Source: Isochrysis galbana (Eukaryota; Haptophyta; Isochrysidales; Isochrysidaceae). Taken from it: a DNA stretch of 64,000 nt. The stretch covers positions 6,424,407 through 6,488,406 of the forward strand of contig CM030932.1 of assembly GCA_018136815.1 (NCBI GenBank), read 5' to 3'. Positions 48,459-59,744 of the stretch are shown here, piece after piece. Below the pieces are notes generated by a model that was not told the origin of the DNA, searched no databases, and saw nothing but the letters and a program-made list of their open reading frames with translations. The translations under genes and the position numbers were made by a program. Each line of letters begins with the position of its first letter. The first letter of the stretch is position 1.

Positions 48459-49387
48459 CCAACCTACTTTTATAAGTGGGGGTCAATGGGGGCCTCGCGC
48501 CCCCCTCTCTCCATCGCGGACACCCCCCGGGGTGGGCCCGTACATTCAACCCCAGCCCCTGCCCTCTGGCAGGGGCAGGGCACTCATCAATTTAGCCCAG
48601 ACCCCTAGTGGGCGCGGGCCGCGAGCCGCACTCCCAGGCCCGCATGGGCCTGCTCTCGTACTAACTCCCCCCCCCATCCCTGGTCGCCAGGCAGACAGGG
48701 GCCTCAGGGCGGCACCCAAGGCCAGCGAGGCGAGCGAGGGAGAGGCAGGGGGGGCCAGGGGCTGAGCCCCAGCCTCCACTGCCCCCTGAGCTGCCCCTGC
48801 TGGCCCTCTGGGCGCCCCTGAAGGACCTCTGAGAGCAGGCCATGGCGCGCCGCATGGCGACGCGCCGCGGGGACCGGGGCGGAAGAGAATGGAACGAGGG
48901 AGAGGGGGGGATTTGCACCCCCCCCCGATGGAGTGTGGTGAGAAACGAGCCCCGTTTGCGTTAGCAAACGGGCGAAGGGGGGCGGCTGGCGACAGGAGAG
49001 GCGAGAAGAAGGGAGTGGCTCAAGACGTCCCTGTGGCAGGTATCGGGGGGCGCAGTCGTTTATTTCTTCAAGGACCGCTCGCGCCGCGAGCTGTAAGGGC
49101 CGTTCTCCTTTTTTGACGAGAGGTTCCTCCCCCCCCCCCCCGGTGCTTTTTCCCGGAGAGTCGGCCGGCGTCGTTCGGTCCGCCTCAATGGGTTTTCCCT
49201 CATTTTAACTTGTGGGGAGTTAGAATGGGAGCTGGGGGCCTGCGAGGGGGGAGATGTGGAAGGGTCCATAGGAGTATGTATCTGTGACAACAGCACGCGC
49301 CAAGGTGTACGGGCAGGTGCGCTGAGGGCTGTCGTGTTAGTGCCGGGCTAGTGAGAGTAGTGGTACTAATGCTCAGATAGATTATTA
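48459..49387 (+). mobile_element. Composite B/G non-autonomous retroelement with 16-bp TSD
   Basis: 929 bp flanked by tctgtcatctgtcaca at 48443-48458 and 49388-49403. It starts 'ccaacctacttttataagtgggggtcaatggggg' (family B 5' module) and ends 'actaatgctcagatagattatta' (family G 3' module). B and G are therefore the two halves of one mobile unit. The shared middle block (agcgagggagaggcaggg...ccccagcctcc...ccccctgagctg) also links it to family A/E. No coding capacity recognised. Confidence 0.82.
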
Positions 49388-49403
49388 TCTGTCATCTGTC
49401 ACA

Positions 49404-49813
49404 GCCACAGCCACTCCACCACTCCCGCAACACCTACCTACGTCTGATACCCAAAGCGCCGCAAATGCAAATGCAACGGCGATAGTTGCTCCCAAACAGC
49501 TGCTCTATCTAAACGACGTTGCCGTTACACAGCCTTTGCCAGAGTAGAGCAACAACTGGTAGTTGCTAAAACCAACTAGAACAAAAGTGCACGAGTGCGG
49601 GCGTCAAGCAAGCGCATGGTCCTTGTGCGCCATGCGCCGCAGCTAAATAAAGGTAGAAATACTTCACCACGATCGCCACAAGTTGTGCCGGGATGGGGCG
49701 GGAGGCGTAGGATTTCCTTGCTCACTCACATTCGAAAAAGTCACACGTTAGTGCCAGCCGAGTGCACTGCACATCACCGTCGGCCGGAGTGGGCGCCACG
49801 TCGTCACCATTCC
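49404..49813. other. Intergenic, 3' flank of the RPA/RADX-like gene
   Basis: No gene or repeat recognised. Confidence 0.4.
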
Positions 49814-52259
49814 TCACGTGGAGATAACGGGCCAGAGGCCTGTGAGCTCGGCAGTGGCAGGATCGCATCCCGCCTTGTAGATGTCGATCGCGGCGATAAT
49901 TGCCTTCCCGCTCAGGCGCTTCAGTGCAGTTGTCACCGACCGGTGAGTGCATGCTGGAGGTGACGCGCGAGGGGCCCCTGACGCGACGGTCGCGCTTATT
50001 GCGGCCCAGAGGGCACCGCGCCTCTTCTTCTCATTGGTTGAGTGTAGGATGGCGAGCACTGTCAATGGCTCGCTACTGCCTATCGGATTCAGTTGCGCCT
50101 TGATGACAAAGGGAGGGTCATGATGCTCCGAGTTTCGAAACTGCGCGCACGAGAGGAGTCCTTGTGGTGAGAAGTAGCAGTGTGCCGTCGCTCGACACAA
50201 GAACCCTGGGCTTCGCAGATTACCACTCCCGGGCACACAGTCACACCTGGGCGCCTTCGAGCGTTCCCTTGACGAGAATCTGCTTCATTTCCCCAGCGTA
50301 CATTTCCATTATGTTAGCTGCGGGCGACAGCACGATTGTCCGCCGCAGCAAGGGGTCGCAGACCTCGTTTCCGCCATCGCTACTCACGTCATCGGCGCTG
50401 TCTTCCGGCCCCCGTACCACTGCACGAAGAGGGGGCAATCGTGGAAAAAGTTCGGCAAGAGGTGCCCCACCGCCGCCTACTGGCGTTGTAGGTGGAGCGG
50501 TCCAGCGGTCAACGGGAGCGAGGGTCCGCGAGTCAGCCTCGAGAGACTCGAGCAAGAAGTCCGTCAGCTCGTCCGGCCACCGACTTTCGTCACCTCGCGT
50601 CGCGTGCGTCTGATCCACCGTGGCCAAAAAGAGAGCACCGCCGCCGCCGCGGCAGATACGTACCCGCTTGAATTCGACGAAATCGAGAGGCTGGACGGCA
50701 TCAAAGAAGCCGGCAGCCGGCCGTGGCTCCAACGAGCCAAGCTCATCGGTGGCTTCGGCTGGGCGGGATAATGGCGGCCCGCAGTGCCTCTCGTCCAAGA
50801 GTATGGGCACCTGCTCAATTGATGAGCTGTTCCCGTCCTCTCCCTGATCGCGCAACAGCAACAGCAACCATCGTGCACGAATGAATCGAACAAACGTTCG
50901 CGTCCCCCTCGGAGCAAGTCTGTGCCGGTACGCGGGGAGCACAGTGGCAACGACGGCGCGAACATCGACCGCGTCGTCGTCGAGCATGGCGTGCCCGTGG
51001 CCAAGGTTGCTCCACCTCGTTCTCAGCAGCTGCATATCAGCCGGCGGCACCACCTGCCGCTGAGTCAGTGTATGCGTAACGCACCGCTCAATTTGCTGCG
51101 TCTGCCCGTGGTCCAGGATGGCGAGCTTGCCCTCCGGATTTTTCGCATTGAGCATCGCTTCGACGACATGCCCACCTTTCATTGAACTGCACCTCCGAAG
51201 CCGATGCCCCTGCACCATGATCACGTCGCCCTCGCTTACGGCAGCGTAGTACGTCTCACACAATCTGTTCCATAGTGTGACCTTGATTTCACTTGTCGAG
51301 TCGGCGATCCACAGACTAAAGCACGTAGGAAATGCCGCTGGCCTCGGCTCACTCACGTCACCGAAGTGTAGCACGGCACCCTTCGCCACCACTCGTCCAA
51401 TCAGCGGCGCTTCCGCGAACTTGCGTAGAACCGGCCGGCCGAGGGGCCTAGTCCTCTCCGTCTCCATTGCATCCCTCTGATGCGCTATGGCGTTGATGCT
51501 GAGGAAGTACGGAGTCGCGCTTTGTCTGGCGTTGCCCATGGCTTCGTTGAACATTTCGCGCGCGAATTCCCTGCGCTCCTCTTCATCCGCATCCGAGGCC
51601 TTCAGCCAGCGTGCTGAGAAGAAGACCTCGTCGGACGCTAGCTTGACATAGTGGCCGCGCTGGCCAAGTAGGGGCAACGCCGTGGTCTGAGCCTCATAGA
51701 TGCGCCGCAGCTTGCCGTCGGCCTCAGCTGGCACGGGGCCGCTCACAGCAGGCGTCAACCCGCGCTGCCTGCTGGCGATATGTGGTGCCTCCAGCACGAG
51801 CGGCTGTACGAGTGTCGCCTCCCCCTCTCCCACCGCGGGTGGGAATGCGAGCTTGGCTGGCGCAGGCGCGCGCACGACCTCAACGCCAGTAATCAGCACC
51901 GCCTTGACGTCCGACTGGCAAATGGAGAGCGGGTCTTCGATGAGCCTACACGCAGAGACGCGGAGCAGGCCGAGGGGGACCAGCTGCCCCGAGTACACCA
52001 GCTCGTTCAGCCGGGTGGACAGAGAGACCTTGAGAGTGTGGCCTCCATCCGACAGGATGAGGTCGAAGCCGTCTGCACACTCTGACCGCTCTTCCTCGCG
52101 CGCAGCGGCGAGCCAGGCGGGGTCGAGAATGAAGCGGTATAGTGAGAGAAGCTGCACGCACACCGGGCTGCTCAGCCGTGCCCCGCGCAGCTTGGTCACG
52201 CCGTGGGCTGTGAGAGAAGGCGCCGCCGGCGGAGCCATCCTGCCGCGACGGGTAACCAA
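49814..52259 (-). CDS. RPA1/RADX-like OB-fold single-stranded DNA-binding protein
   Basis: Exon 1, 52259-50247, and exon 2, 50140-49814, join in phase 0 across a 106-nt GT-AG intron to give 779 residues. The central part reads PLIGRVVAKGAVLHFGD, then SLWIADSTSEIKVTLWNRLC and SEGDVIMVQGHRLRR. This is a classical RPA70-type OB fold (strands with W-I-A-D and V-T-L-W-N). Flanking regions have further OB-like strands (FDLILSDGGHTLKVSLS; FRNSEHHDPPFVIKAQL across the intron). The layout and size fit RADX, which binds single-stranded DNA at stalled replication forks in animals; a divergent RPA1 paralogue is the alternative. No zinc-finger DBD-C is seen, which argues against true RPA1. Start at 52259 or the ATG at 52238. 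Confidence 0.65.
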
Positions 52260-52309
52260 GTACTTCCTAGTCCTTCCCCTGGTGATCTACCTATACTCTA
52301 CTCTTATCG

Positions 52310-52690
52310 TCATCCTCCGTACTCTAGAGATTTGTAGTCTTGTAGAACCTCTTGTTGGCTAGCATCCCTAGCAGGCGTGCATAATGGCGGTGTACCCCTT
52401 TGGGCCTTTGGGTGGCGCATCTCGAGATCAACATACGGATTTCGAAGAATCGTGTAAATAGCGTCGACCGAAGCAGTTTCACATGCGCACATCAAAGCCG
52501 TTGTGCCATGCTCCGGGTGCACTTTGTTTGGATCATCGCTCATCGCCCTGATCCAAGAGCCAAGAGCCAAGAGGCAAGAGGTGCTCGATCTTGAACGAGT
52601 CGTCCTCGTGCACAGCTTCCGTGAGCGGAGTGAATCCGCATTCCTGCAGCAACGATGGGGAGGGGGGCGGGGGTGTTGACACGCGCGATT
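52310..52690 (-). pseudogene. Ankyrin-repeat gene fragment with frameshift
   Basis: On the minus strand one frame gives ECGFTPLTEAVHEDDSFKIE and another, after a shift at the repeated 'ttggctcttggctcttgg' (about 52550-52575), gives HPEHGTTALMCACETASVDA followed by Y-T-I-L-R-N. Both fit ankyrin units (G-x-T-P/A-L-x-x-A). The second frame ends ARDASQQEVLQDYKS, the same tail as in family C repeats. The shift makes it a probable pseudogene, unless the repeat hides a tiny intron. Confidence 0.6.
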
Positions 52691-52699
52691 TGCAGCTCG

Positions 52700-53045
52700 T
52701 GTGTATTCGCGACAGACCGGCAATAGGGACAGGCCAGAGTTTCGTTTGAGACTTGCCCAAATTTCGTTCGATATTTCGCCAATATTTCGCGTTTCCCCAC
52801 CCAAATTTCGACAATATTTCGCGGTGAACTTGTGGAGTTGCGCTCACGTGTACACGTGTACTCGTGTACTGTGTACTGTAACTTCGCCTACGCCGTACGC
52901 CGATCGACGACACGCTATATACATGCTATATCTAGTGTTAACTATTATAATTAATACGAAGTGTTAGTGTTAATGTTAAGTTTAAGTATTAATTAAGATG
53001 TGAGATATCTATTACCTATTATAACTACATACATTACTCTGATTC
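52700..53045. other. Intergenic, AT-rich
   Basis: Words such as 'aaatttcg' and 'aatatttcgc' repeat at 52740-52825. An AT-rich block with 'gtgttaatgttaagtttaag' follows. No gene. Confidence 0.4.
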
Positions 53046-53054
53046 AGTTCAACT

Positions 53055-53460
53055 ATCAGTAAAACTGATAGGGTCATGGGGGCCGCGTTCCCCCCTTCCT
53101 CCATCGCAGACACCCTCTGGGTGGGCCTGCACACTCACTCTCAGCCCCTGCCTGCTGGCAGGGGCTGAGCTGACATCAATCCTGCCCAGACTCTCACCCA
53201 GCGCGCGCCGCGCGCCTCACGCATTCGCCTGAACCTGACCCCCATCGTACTGACCCCTCCTCCACCACTGAGACACAGACACTGCGAGTCGCCAGGTGGG
53301 CACCCATGGCCAGCGAGGCCAGCGTGGGAGAGGCAGGGGAGGCCAGGGGCCCAGCCCCAGCCTCCACTGCCCCCTGAGCTGGCCCAGCTGGCCCTCTGGG
53401 GGGACCCGAGGGTCCCCTCAGAGGGGGGCCATGGCGCGCGCAGACATCGCACGCCCGTAA
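53055..53460 (+). mobile_element. Family B-related 5' module, third subfamily
   Basis: Starts 'aaaactgatagggtcatgggggccgcg' and continues 'ctccatcgcagacaccctctgggtgggcctg', 'cagcccctgcctgctggcaggggctg' and the common middle block to 'ccccctgagctgg'. A related start ('accgatagggtcatgg') is at 47172. Confidence 0.65.
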
Positions 53461-53689
53461 GAGAATGAAGAGAACGACGAGAAAAGCACGACAAAAAAAT
53501 CGACACGATCTGACCCCAAGAAAGGTAAGACTCAAGCCTGTTTACAGTAGGTTTACAGGTCGACACCCGACGCGACAGGCGGACACCGCGAAAGCGCGGC
53601 GCCAGACGCCCGACTGCATTTCGCGCACTGTCTTCGAAGTCCGAAGTCGAAGGCCTGAAATTCGAGATCGAGATTCGGTATTTTTCGAA

Positions 53690-53845
53690 AATTTCGCCGG
53701 AGAATCCCCATTTTTTTTGCTGGTCCATCCTACCGGAATCCATAGCCATAGGACATAGGAAGCTTATTTGGCCCTTCATTTACCCATTGTCCATTGTAGC
53801 TGGTGCCCTCCGCACCCCCATAGTGAGTGATCGGGCTACTAATTT
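53690..53845 (+). repeat. Family I repeat
   Basis: Partner of 42645-42790; here not followed by recombinase coding sequence. Confidence 0.75.
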
Positions 53846-54066
53846 AGTGTATTTTGTTAGTATTTGGTTACGTTTTTTGTTTTTGTTGTGAGGCGTGAGG
53901 GCCGGGGGGGGGGGGTCTTGGTCCTAATTAATGGGCCCCGAATACGTGCTTGTTGGGTGTATAGGGAACTTTCTACCGAAAAAAATCCTCAAATTTTATC
54001 AACCCTGAGATGGTCAGTTTCTCCGTTTCTTATTCTTACCCCAGATAATAATAAAAATTTAAAAAA

Positions 54067-54083
54067 CTCTGTTTGACCGCCCT
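54067..54083 (-). mobile_element. Family D terminal inverted repeat
   Basis: 'ctgtttgaccgcccta' is the reverse complement of TAGGGCGGTCAAACAG. Confidence 0.6.
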
Positions 54084-54084
54084 A

Positions 54085-54295
54085 GGTATGAGTGGTCTCT
54101 CGGCGGGGGTACCACGTTAGAAATTGTAGTCTTGGAGAAGGTCTTGTTTGCTAGCATTTCCAACCACATACACCGGACGAGCCATGCACCAACCGCGCAC
54201 GCCCCCATCGCGGGGGAGGGGCTCCGTTGCCGATGAGACACGGTCCCTCAGCACTAGGATTAAACTAGGACAACAAGAAATCTCCGACTCTGACA
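54085..54295 (-). repeat. Family C repeat (ankyrin-gene tail)
   Basis: The minus strand encodes NASKQDLLQDYNF and a stop, then 'cgtggtacccccgccgagagaccactc'. The other side matches 26980-27135. Confidence 0.75.
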
Positions 54296-54392
54296 CCTAG
54301 AGCTCTAGTACAATACTCCTATGAGTAAAGTATGAGGTGCTTGTACCCCTTGAGCGCTCACTCCCTCTCCCGCGCGCGCGTTTCGTCGGCCG

Positions 54393-57300
54393 ATGGGATG
54401 GCGTCCGCTCTCTCTCTCTCCTCTCCTCCTCGCGTCTGCGGCGGGCCTGGCGGGGCGGCGGCAAGTGTGCACAGGGCTGTTCGTGGCGTCGTGTGCACCG
54501 CCCGCCTCCGCTGCCGCTCTCGCCTCCTCCATTGCCTCGCCCAGATTCGCATCAGGAGCAGCGGCGACGTTCGAACGGATCGAGGGTTCAGGGACTGACG
54601 GGCGTTTGTACGCGCTGCTGCGCCTGCCCGACGGCGCGCGGTGCATCCTTGCGTGCGCAGCGCCATCCCTCAGCTTTGACGCCGACCGAGGACCACTGCT
54701 CACCGCGCAGAGGCTCGAGCTCGCAGTGACAATGGGGTGCGGCTCGATGCGCGACCCAAAAGAATGGGAGGGACTCGCACACCTAGCGGAGCACGTGACG
54801 CTGGGCTCGGAGGCGGGGACGGAGCTGGCAGAGTACGTCGATCAGTTTGACGGTTCATTGAACGGCTTCACCTCAGAGGAGCTCACCACGTTCCATGCGG
54901 AGCTGCCGGCGATCGAAGGGGGTGAGGCCGAGGCGGTGGCAGTGGTCGAAGCGCTCGCCATGCGCTTTGCCGCCCTCTTCGACTGCTGGCGGGCGACGCC
55001 GCTTTCCGCCCATCGTGAGGTGGTCGAACGCGAGCTCAGGCGTGTGGACGAGGAGCTCGTTGCCACGCGCACCCAGCCGTCGCGGCAGCTGCTCGAGCTG
55101 GGGCAGTACAAAGCGAGGGCAAACCCCGAATCCCGCTGGGCGCGTCTTGGCCGCGGCTCTGCAGCCACTCTGCCTGTCTCTCGCCTCGACGACATTCGGT
55201 CGGCAGTGGATTCCTTCCGCACCTCTGGCTACGCTCCTCTTGGGGCCACCCTCGCTTTGTGCTCGCCGCTGCCGCTGCCTCTTGCTGCCTCAATCATCTC
55301 CGATATCTTCAAGCGAAGGTCAGCCACATTCCGACCGGTTCTGCGAGCGTTGAAACGAGGCCCCCCTCCATTCGGCTCCGGCCACGAGACACAGCCAATG
55401 GCCGTCGCGCGCCCCGGACGATACGCCTGTCTGACTGTCGGCTGGTGCATACCGACGGACGACCGGGTTGTTGTGGCGCGCGCCAAGCCGTTTGCCATTC
55501 TCGGCGAGGCCTTCACGGCGCCGCACGCCGCCTCGGCCGTTGAGGTGCTGCGCGCGGCAAGCATCGCTCCGCTGGCGGTCGAGATGGAGCCAGCCCTCAC
55601 ATCCCGCGTCGTTGCGGCGGCGGATGGCTGGTCGCTGTGGCAAGTGACACTGGTCATGCTGCCCGGGTCGGAGAAAAGATGGTGCGCACGGGGGCTGGTT
55701 GGGCACCGAGGTGGGTGTGCAATGGGACCAACGAATGCCGTCTAGTTGTGTGGGCGCGTCCACGGCCGAACACCTGTTCGTCAACGGGTTGGATTGAGCC
55801 TGCCCACGAAAATTTTGGCAAGTCTCTCGCCAACTTGTGACAGGCCTCCTTCTGCCTCCTTCCCCGTTCTCACAGGCGCGAGGCACGCGATGTTCTCATC
55901 AGCACGCTCGGCATCCTGTCGCGCGGTGTGCCTATGAGTGTTGCGGCAGAAGCCAAGGCTGTCGCAGAGGTGGGCTGGAAGTATTCATCCCGTGCGCCAT
56001 CGGCGGTGGAGCTCTCCCGAGATTTGCAGGTGCGATCTTTGGCCGGGGCGGGTGGCCCGCTACGGGGGCTAGGGGCGACGGAATCCAACATTGGACCATT
56101 CACCACCTCGAGTTGTGGGGCGACACAAAAGCTCCTCCGGCCCTTGGTCTGCCCAAAGAGACTGGGCAGATAGTCTTAATGAGGGCCATCTCAGCCATGT
56201 TTTGGAACGCCCATCCCTAGACCGTCCTGGTATGCGGAGGAGACGAATCGCTTGAGGCCGTCACGGTCGTAGAGGCAGTAGTGGTGTCATGTAATAGCTT
56301 CGCGTTTTCCGATGCATTCCTTTCATCTTCATGGCCCTGAATAGGACGAACCCTCTCCACCCCTCGCCATCGCTTCTGGCCGTTCATTCATCGGCTCTGC
56401 TGCCGCTGTAGCGGATGCTGCGACGGAGGCCGCTAGACGTGCCCTCGCGTATTCGCAACCAATAGTAACTTTGTATGCGCCGAACGAGAGGCTGGCACCA
56501 CTCACGACGCAGGTGGGTGCCACTTCCATGTCAAGGATCATTTCCCGCCCCTTGGTCCCGCCTCCTTCCCGAAACTGCTCCCCGTATCTGTTCATGTGAT
56601 CAGCCGCCTAACTCTGATTGGCCTGGCCGATGCCCTCATTGCCAATGCCCTCTTGCAGTTGGGACCCCTCGTGCTACCGGTTCCGAGCGAATTGGCGAAC
56701 TCTCTCCCTCTGATGCTCGCGCCGCTTGAGCCGCTGCGCCCCTCGCCTGCAGAGGCAGCAGGCGCTCGTCGACGGTACGGCTCCGCCAGCGATATGTGCG
56801 AGGTGATCCGACCACCGCCACCGAATCCGTGGGCGCCCGCGTCCTGGCCAGTATCCAGTGGTGGACAAAGGATGGCTACAGTGGGCCGGAGATTCGGCCC
56901 CACCGTGGAGCCAACCCCCAGCAGTACAAGCATTTATACTGCAGCATCAGGCTCGTCACCATCCATGCCACCTATCGCGTCCTTCCTATCGAGTGCGAAC
57001 GCACCAGGAGGGCTGTCCGTGGCGCAGCTCCCCGGCTGCATCGGCGAGCGCGGCGAGATTTCCATTTTTGACGGCAAGCGCGACAACGCCCTTAGCGCGG
57101 TGTCATGCTTTCGCCCCGATACGCCGTTTGGCGTAGCTCTGCTTCAGCTCGACTCCAACCGGCCTGCCGGTGAGGTAGAATTGCACATCATTTGACCCAG
57201 CGAGGCATATGGGCTGGTGATATGAGCAAGGCTGATGCGTGTTGCCCGTCGTGCTTCCGGACATGTGTAGCAAGCCCATGGACCAACACGTTCTTTCGGC

Positions 57301-58423
57301 CTGGCCTCTTCATGACCACCATATTGTTCCATCTATCCTTTCGCAGACGTGACTTCTCTTGATCCATCAGGCACGTCTTCCACTGCAGCTTGCGCAGAGC
57401 TTTGGCGGCTCTCCGTGCTTCAATCCATCGCACAGCAGGCAAGACACGCACCCCTGTTTAAGCGGGCATTAGAGCCGAGTTTGCACACGGAAACGGCGGC
57501 ATAGCCCATTTGGCGCCGTCCTACGGCACCCTCGCGCTATTCTTATCTAGCAACTTGGCTGGGGTGTACACCGGCAACCTTTGAACCAATCGGACGACAG
57601 TGCCAGGATTGTGCTCGCTTGAACGAGGAGCTGGCTCGTTCCCATGCGCCTCTCAATGCGCAAGCACGCGTGTCGTGAGAGCGGTGTAGACGAGGGGCCT
57701 CTGACACCTTTTGTTGCTCTTGCCCCTTCTCAGGCCTCCTTGGCTGCGCGGATGGGCGTCCGGCTTGAGTTGTCGTTTCACTCTGCCGGACTCCGCTTCT
57801 GCGCGATTGGAGCCGCTGATCGTGCAGGTGCCTTGCTCCTGCTCCTTGTTCGTGCTGCCAGTGCCGCCAACGGAACCGCTATCGTCCCGCCCGAAGGCTC
57901 CGCACTTTTTGAGTCTGTGCGTCGCTCAGCGGCCTCAACGGCCCGAGCCGCCGCCAACTCTCGGGCCGGCCCCCTTGTTGCGCAACGGCGAGAAGACGCA
58001 GTGCTTGAGGCCAGCGCTGCAGGCGTGGCAAACGAAGCCAAGGCATTCTGGAAGTCCGCAACAGGCGCACGGCTCATTCTTGCGGGGGCCTTTTCGCGCG
58101 CGGACGCCGACACAACGGTCAACGGGGCTAGGGCTGCCCTCGCGCCTTATTTTCCGCGGATAGGCAATGGCGACGAGGTCAAGGGGACAGACGCCACAGA
58201 AGGCTCGCGAGCTCGTAGTGAACGACCTATGCCTGCCGAGACGGGTGCTGGGAACGCCGTTGCGGCAAGCGGCTTGACGGCTCCAATTGATAGGTCTGCA
58301 GTGTTGCGACAGTGGACTCCGTTGCTGTACAAGCCTAGCTTCTTCCCAAAGCCGCTCGCAAACAATCTGTGCTTGACACCCGCACTCGCGGCGACGCTAG
58401 ATCAGTGCGGAGGCGGCATATGA
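54393..58423 (+). CDS. M16 insulysin-type zinc metallopeptidase, lacking last domain
   Basis: Exons inferred: 54393-55681, 55876-56029, 56221-56277, 56345-56512, 56659-57169, 57371 to about 57450, one around 57490-57560, and about 57734-58423. Phases agree through 57371. Residues 1-24 form a signal-like hydrophobic leader. The inverted zinc motif H130-L-A-E133-H134 follows G-S-M-R-D-P-K-E-W-E-G-L. The third-ligand region (HREVVERELRRVDEE) lies about 75-85 residues on, and N-G-F-T-S-E-E-L matches the insulysin substrate wall. VTLVMLPGSEKR starts the second domain part, and PPPPNPWAPASW matches the linker between halves. LILAGAFSRADAD marks the end of domain 3. The frame then stops, so domain 4 is missing. 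A reading-frame change near 57450-57490 is unresolved. Confidence 0.8.
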
Positions 58424-58589
58424 CATATGTGGGGCTTGTCCGACGTCAACATTCATTGTGTGTGATGGGGCGGTTCAACTAGCAGTGTAGAGTTCGGCTC
58501 TTCTCTCTTCTCTTGTGATTTTGTTGTATACAACTTATAAATAAACAGTTAGTACTCCGAAAGGGACGGGGGGGAGGGGGGGGGAGGCT

Positions 58590-58970
58590 TGAGTTCTCTG
58601 AATAATGTTGCTCGCTGCAGACTATTTTTTAATATCCGGATATTATTGCCACTAGCCATGCACCAACACGCCAAGCCACGACAACACATGACCGCATTAG
58701 AACCCCAAGGCAAAAAACGATGCACCTGATTAAAGCTGCCCCCTCGCAGGCCCCCGGCTCCCGTTACACCTCCCCACAAGCTCATTGGGGTGAAACCCAG
58801 TTAGTCGCCAATGTAGCATGTACATTGAAGACAGAAGACTTACCAGGGAAAAGCAGGGGGGGGGGGGCTTTGCGGTCGTCCCGTTGAGACTGAGAGGCCC
58901 TTAAGGCAGGCCAGTCTGGCCAACCAATCCTCCGCAGATTAAGCGACGGCGCCCGGGGAACCTTACTTGG
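58590..58970 (-). mobile_element. Family G 3' module, reversed
   Basis: Reverse complement of 7271-7685 over nearly its full length, including the C-run and 'cttgtgggga..t'. It lies just after the M16 peptidase stop. Confidence 0.75.
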
Positions 58971-59030
58971 AGAGGGCTCCCCCGACGGCCACTTAAAGAG
59001 TTGCACCTCCAGGCGTCCGTGCGCAACCTA

Positions 59031-59290
59031 CTTTTATAAGTGCTGGGGGTCAATGGTCAATGGGGGCGCTCTGCGCCCCCTTCACCGGGCACTAACTCAC
59101 CTCCGCGGGGGGGGGGGGGGGGGCATCAGTCACTCTCATGGCTTGCCTCCTGGCATGGGCTGAGCATCCAACATCCTGACCCAGACCCCCAGTGGGCGCG
59201 GGTCAGGACTCGCACTTTCGGGGCCCGCATGGGCCTGCACTCGCACTCCCACTGACCTTCCCCCCCCCCCCTCCAGGTCACTAGGCAGAC
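59031..59290 (+). mobile_element. Family B 5' module
   Basis: 'aacctacttttataagtgctgggggtcaatgg ... tgacccagacccccagtgggcgcgggtc ... gcccgcatgggcctgc', as in 48464-48660. Confidence 0.7.
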
Positions 59291-59309
59291 AGGGGACTGT
59301 GGCGGGCAC

Positions 59310-59400
59310 CTATCATGGATACATCCATGACATGTGCATCATAGATGCATATCTATCATGGATACATCCATCTCATGCATCGTGGGTGCTCATTCTAACC
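59310..59400. repeat. Two-copy 'tatcatggatacatccatNNcatg' repeat
   Basis: 'tatcatggatacatccat' at 59310 and 59352 with palindromic 'catgtgcatcatagatgcatat' between. Confidence 0.75.
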
Positions 59401-59744
59401 TCTGTATGTTTATACTGAGGTCTCTGCTTCTCACTTCTCCCTCGCGGCCGTTTCGAGTCCGCGCGGGGCATTCTTGCGGCGTGTAGAGGGGCCGGGGCGC
59501 TGGGCGGATGGGGGACGGCTCGGCGGCTGGGGAGGAAGGGGGAGGCGAGGGGTTGAGGGAGCTCGGCGGGGGGGGGAGGGGGAGGGGGGGGGGGGGACTC
59601 GGCGGCGGGGGGAAGGGGGTCGAGAATAATCATACCGTCAGGGGGCCCAATTTGTTCACAAGCAATGTGACCTTTTCACAGGATGCGCCTGTGAAAAGCC
59701 CAGTGAAGTATAATAACTCATGTATTCCCCGCCCTGACGAATTG

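Noticed and set aside
50164-52362. Plus-strand frames opposite the RADX-like gene (for example 51700-52362)
   Set aside because: They are antisense shadows with atypical Ser/Arg-rich composition.
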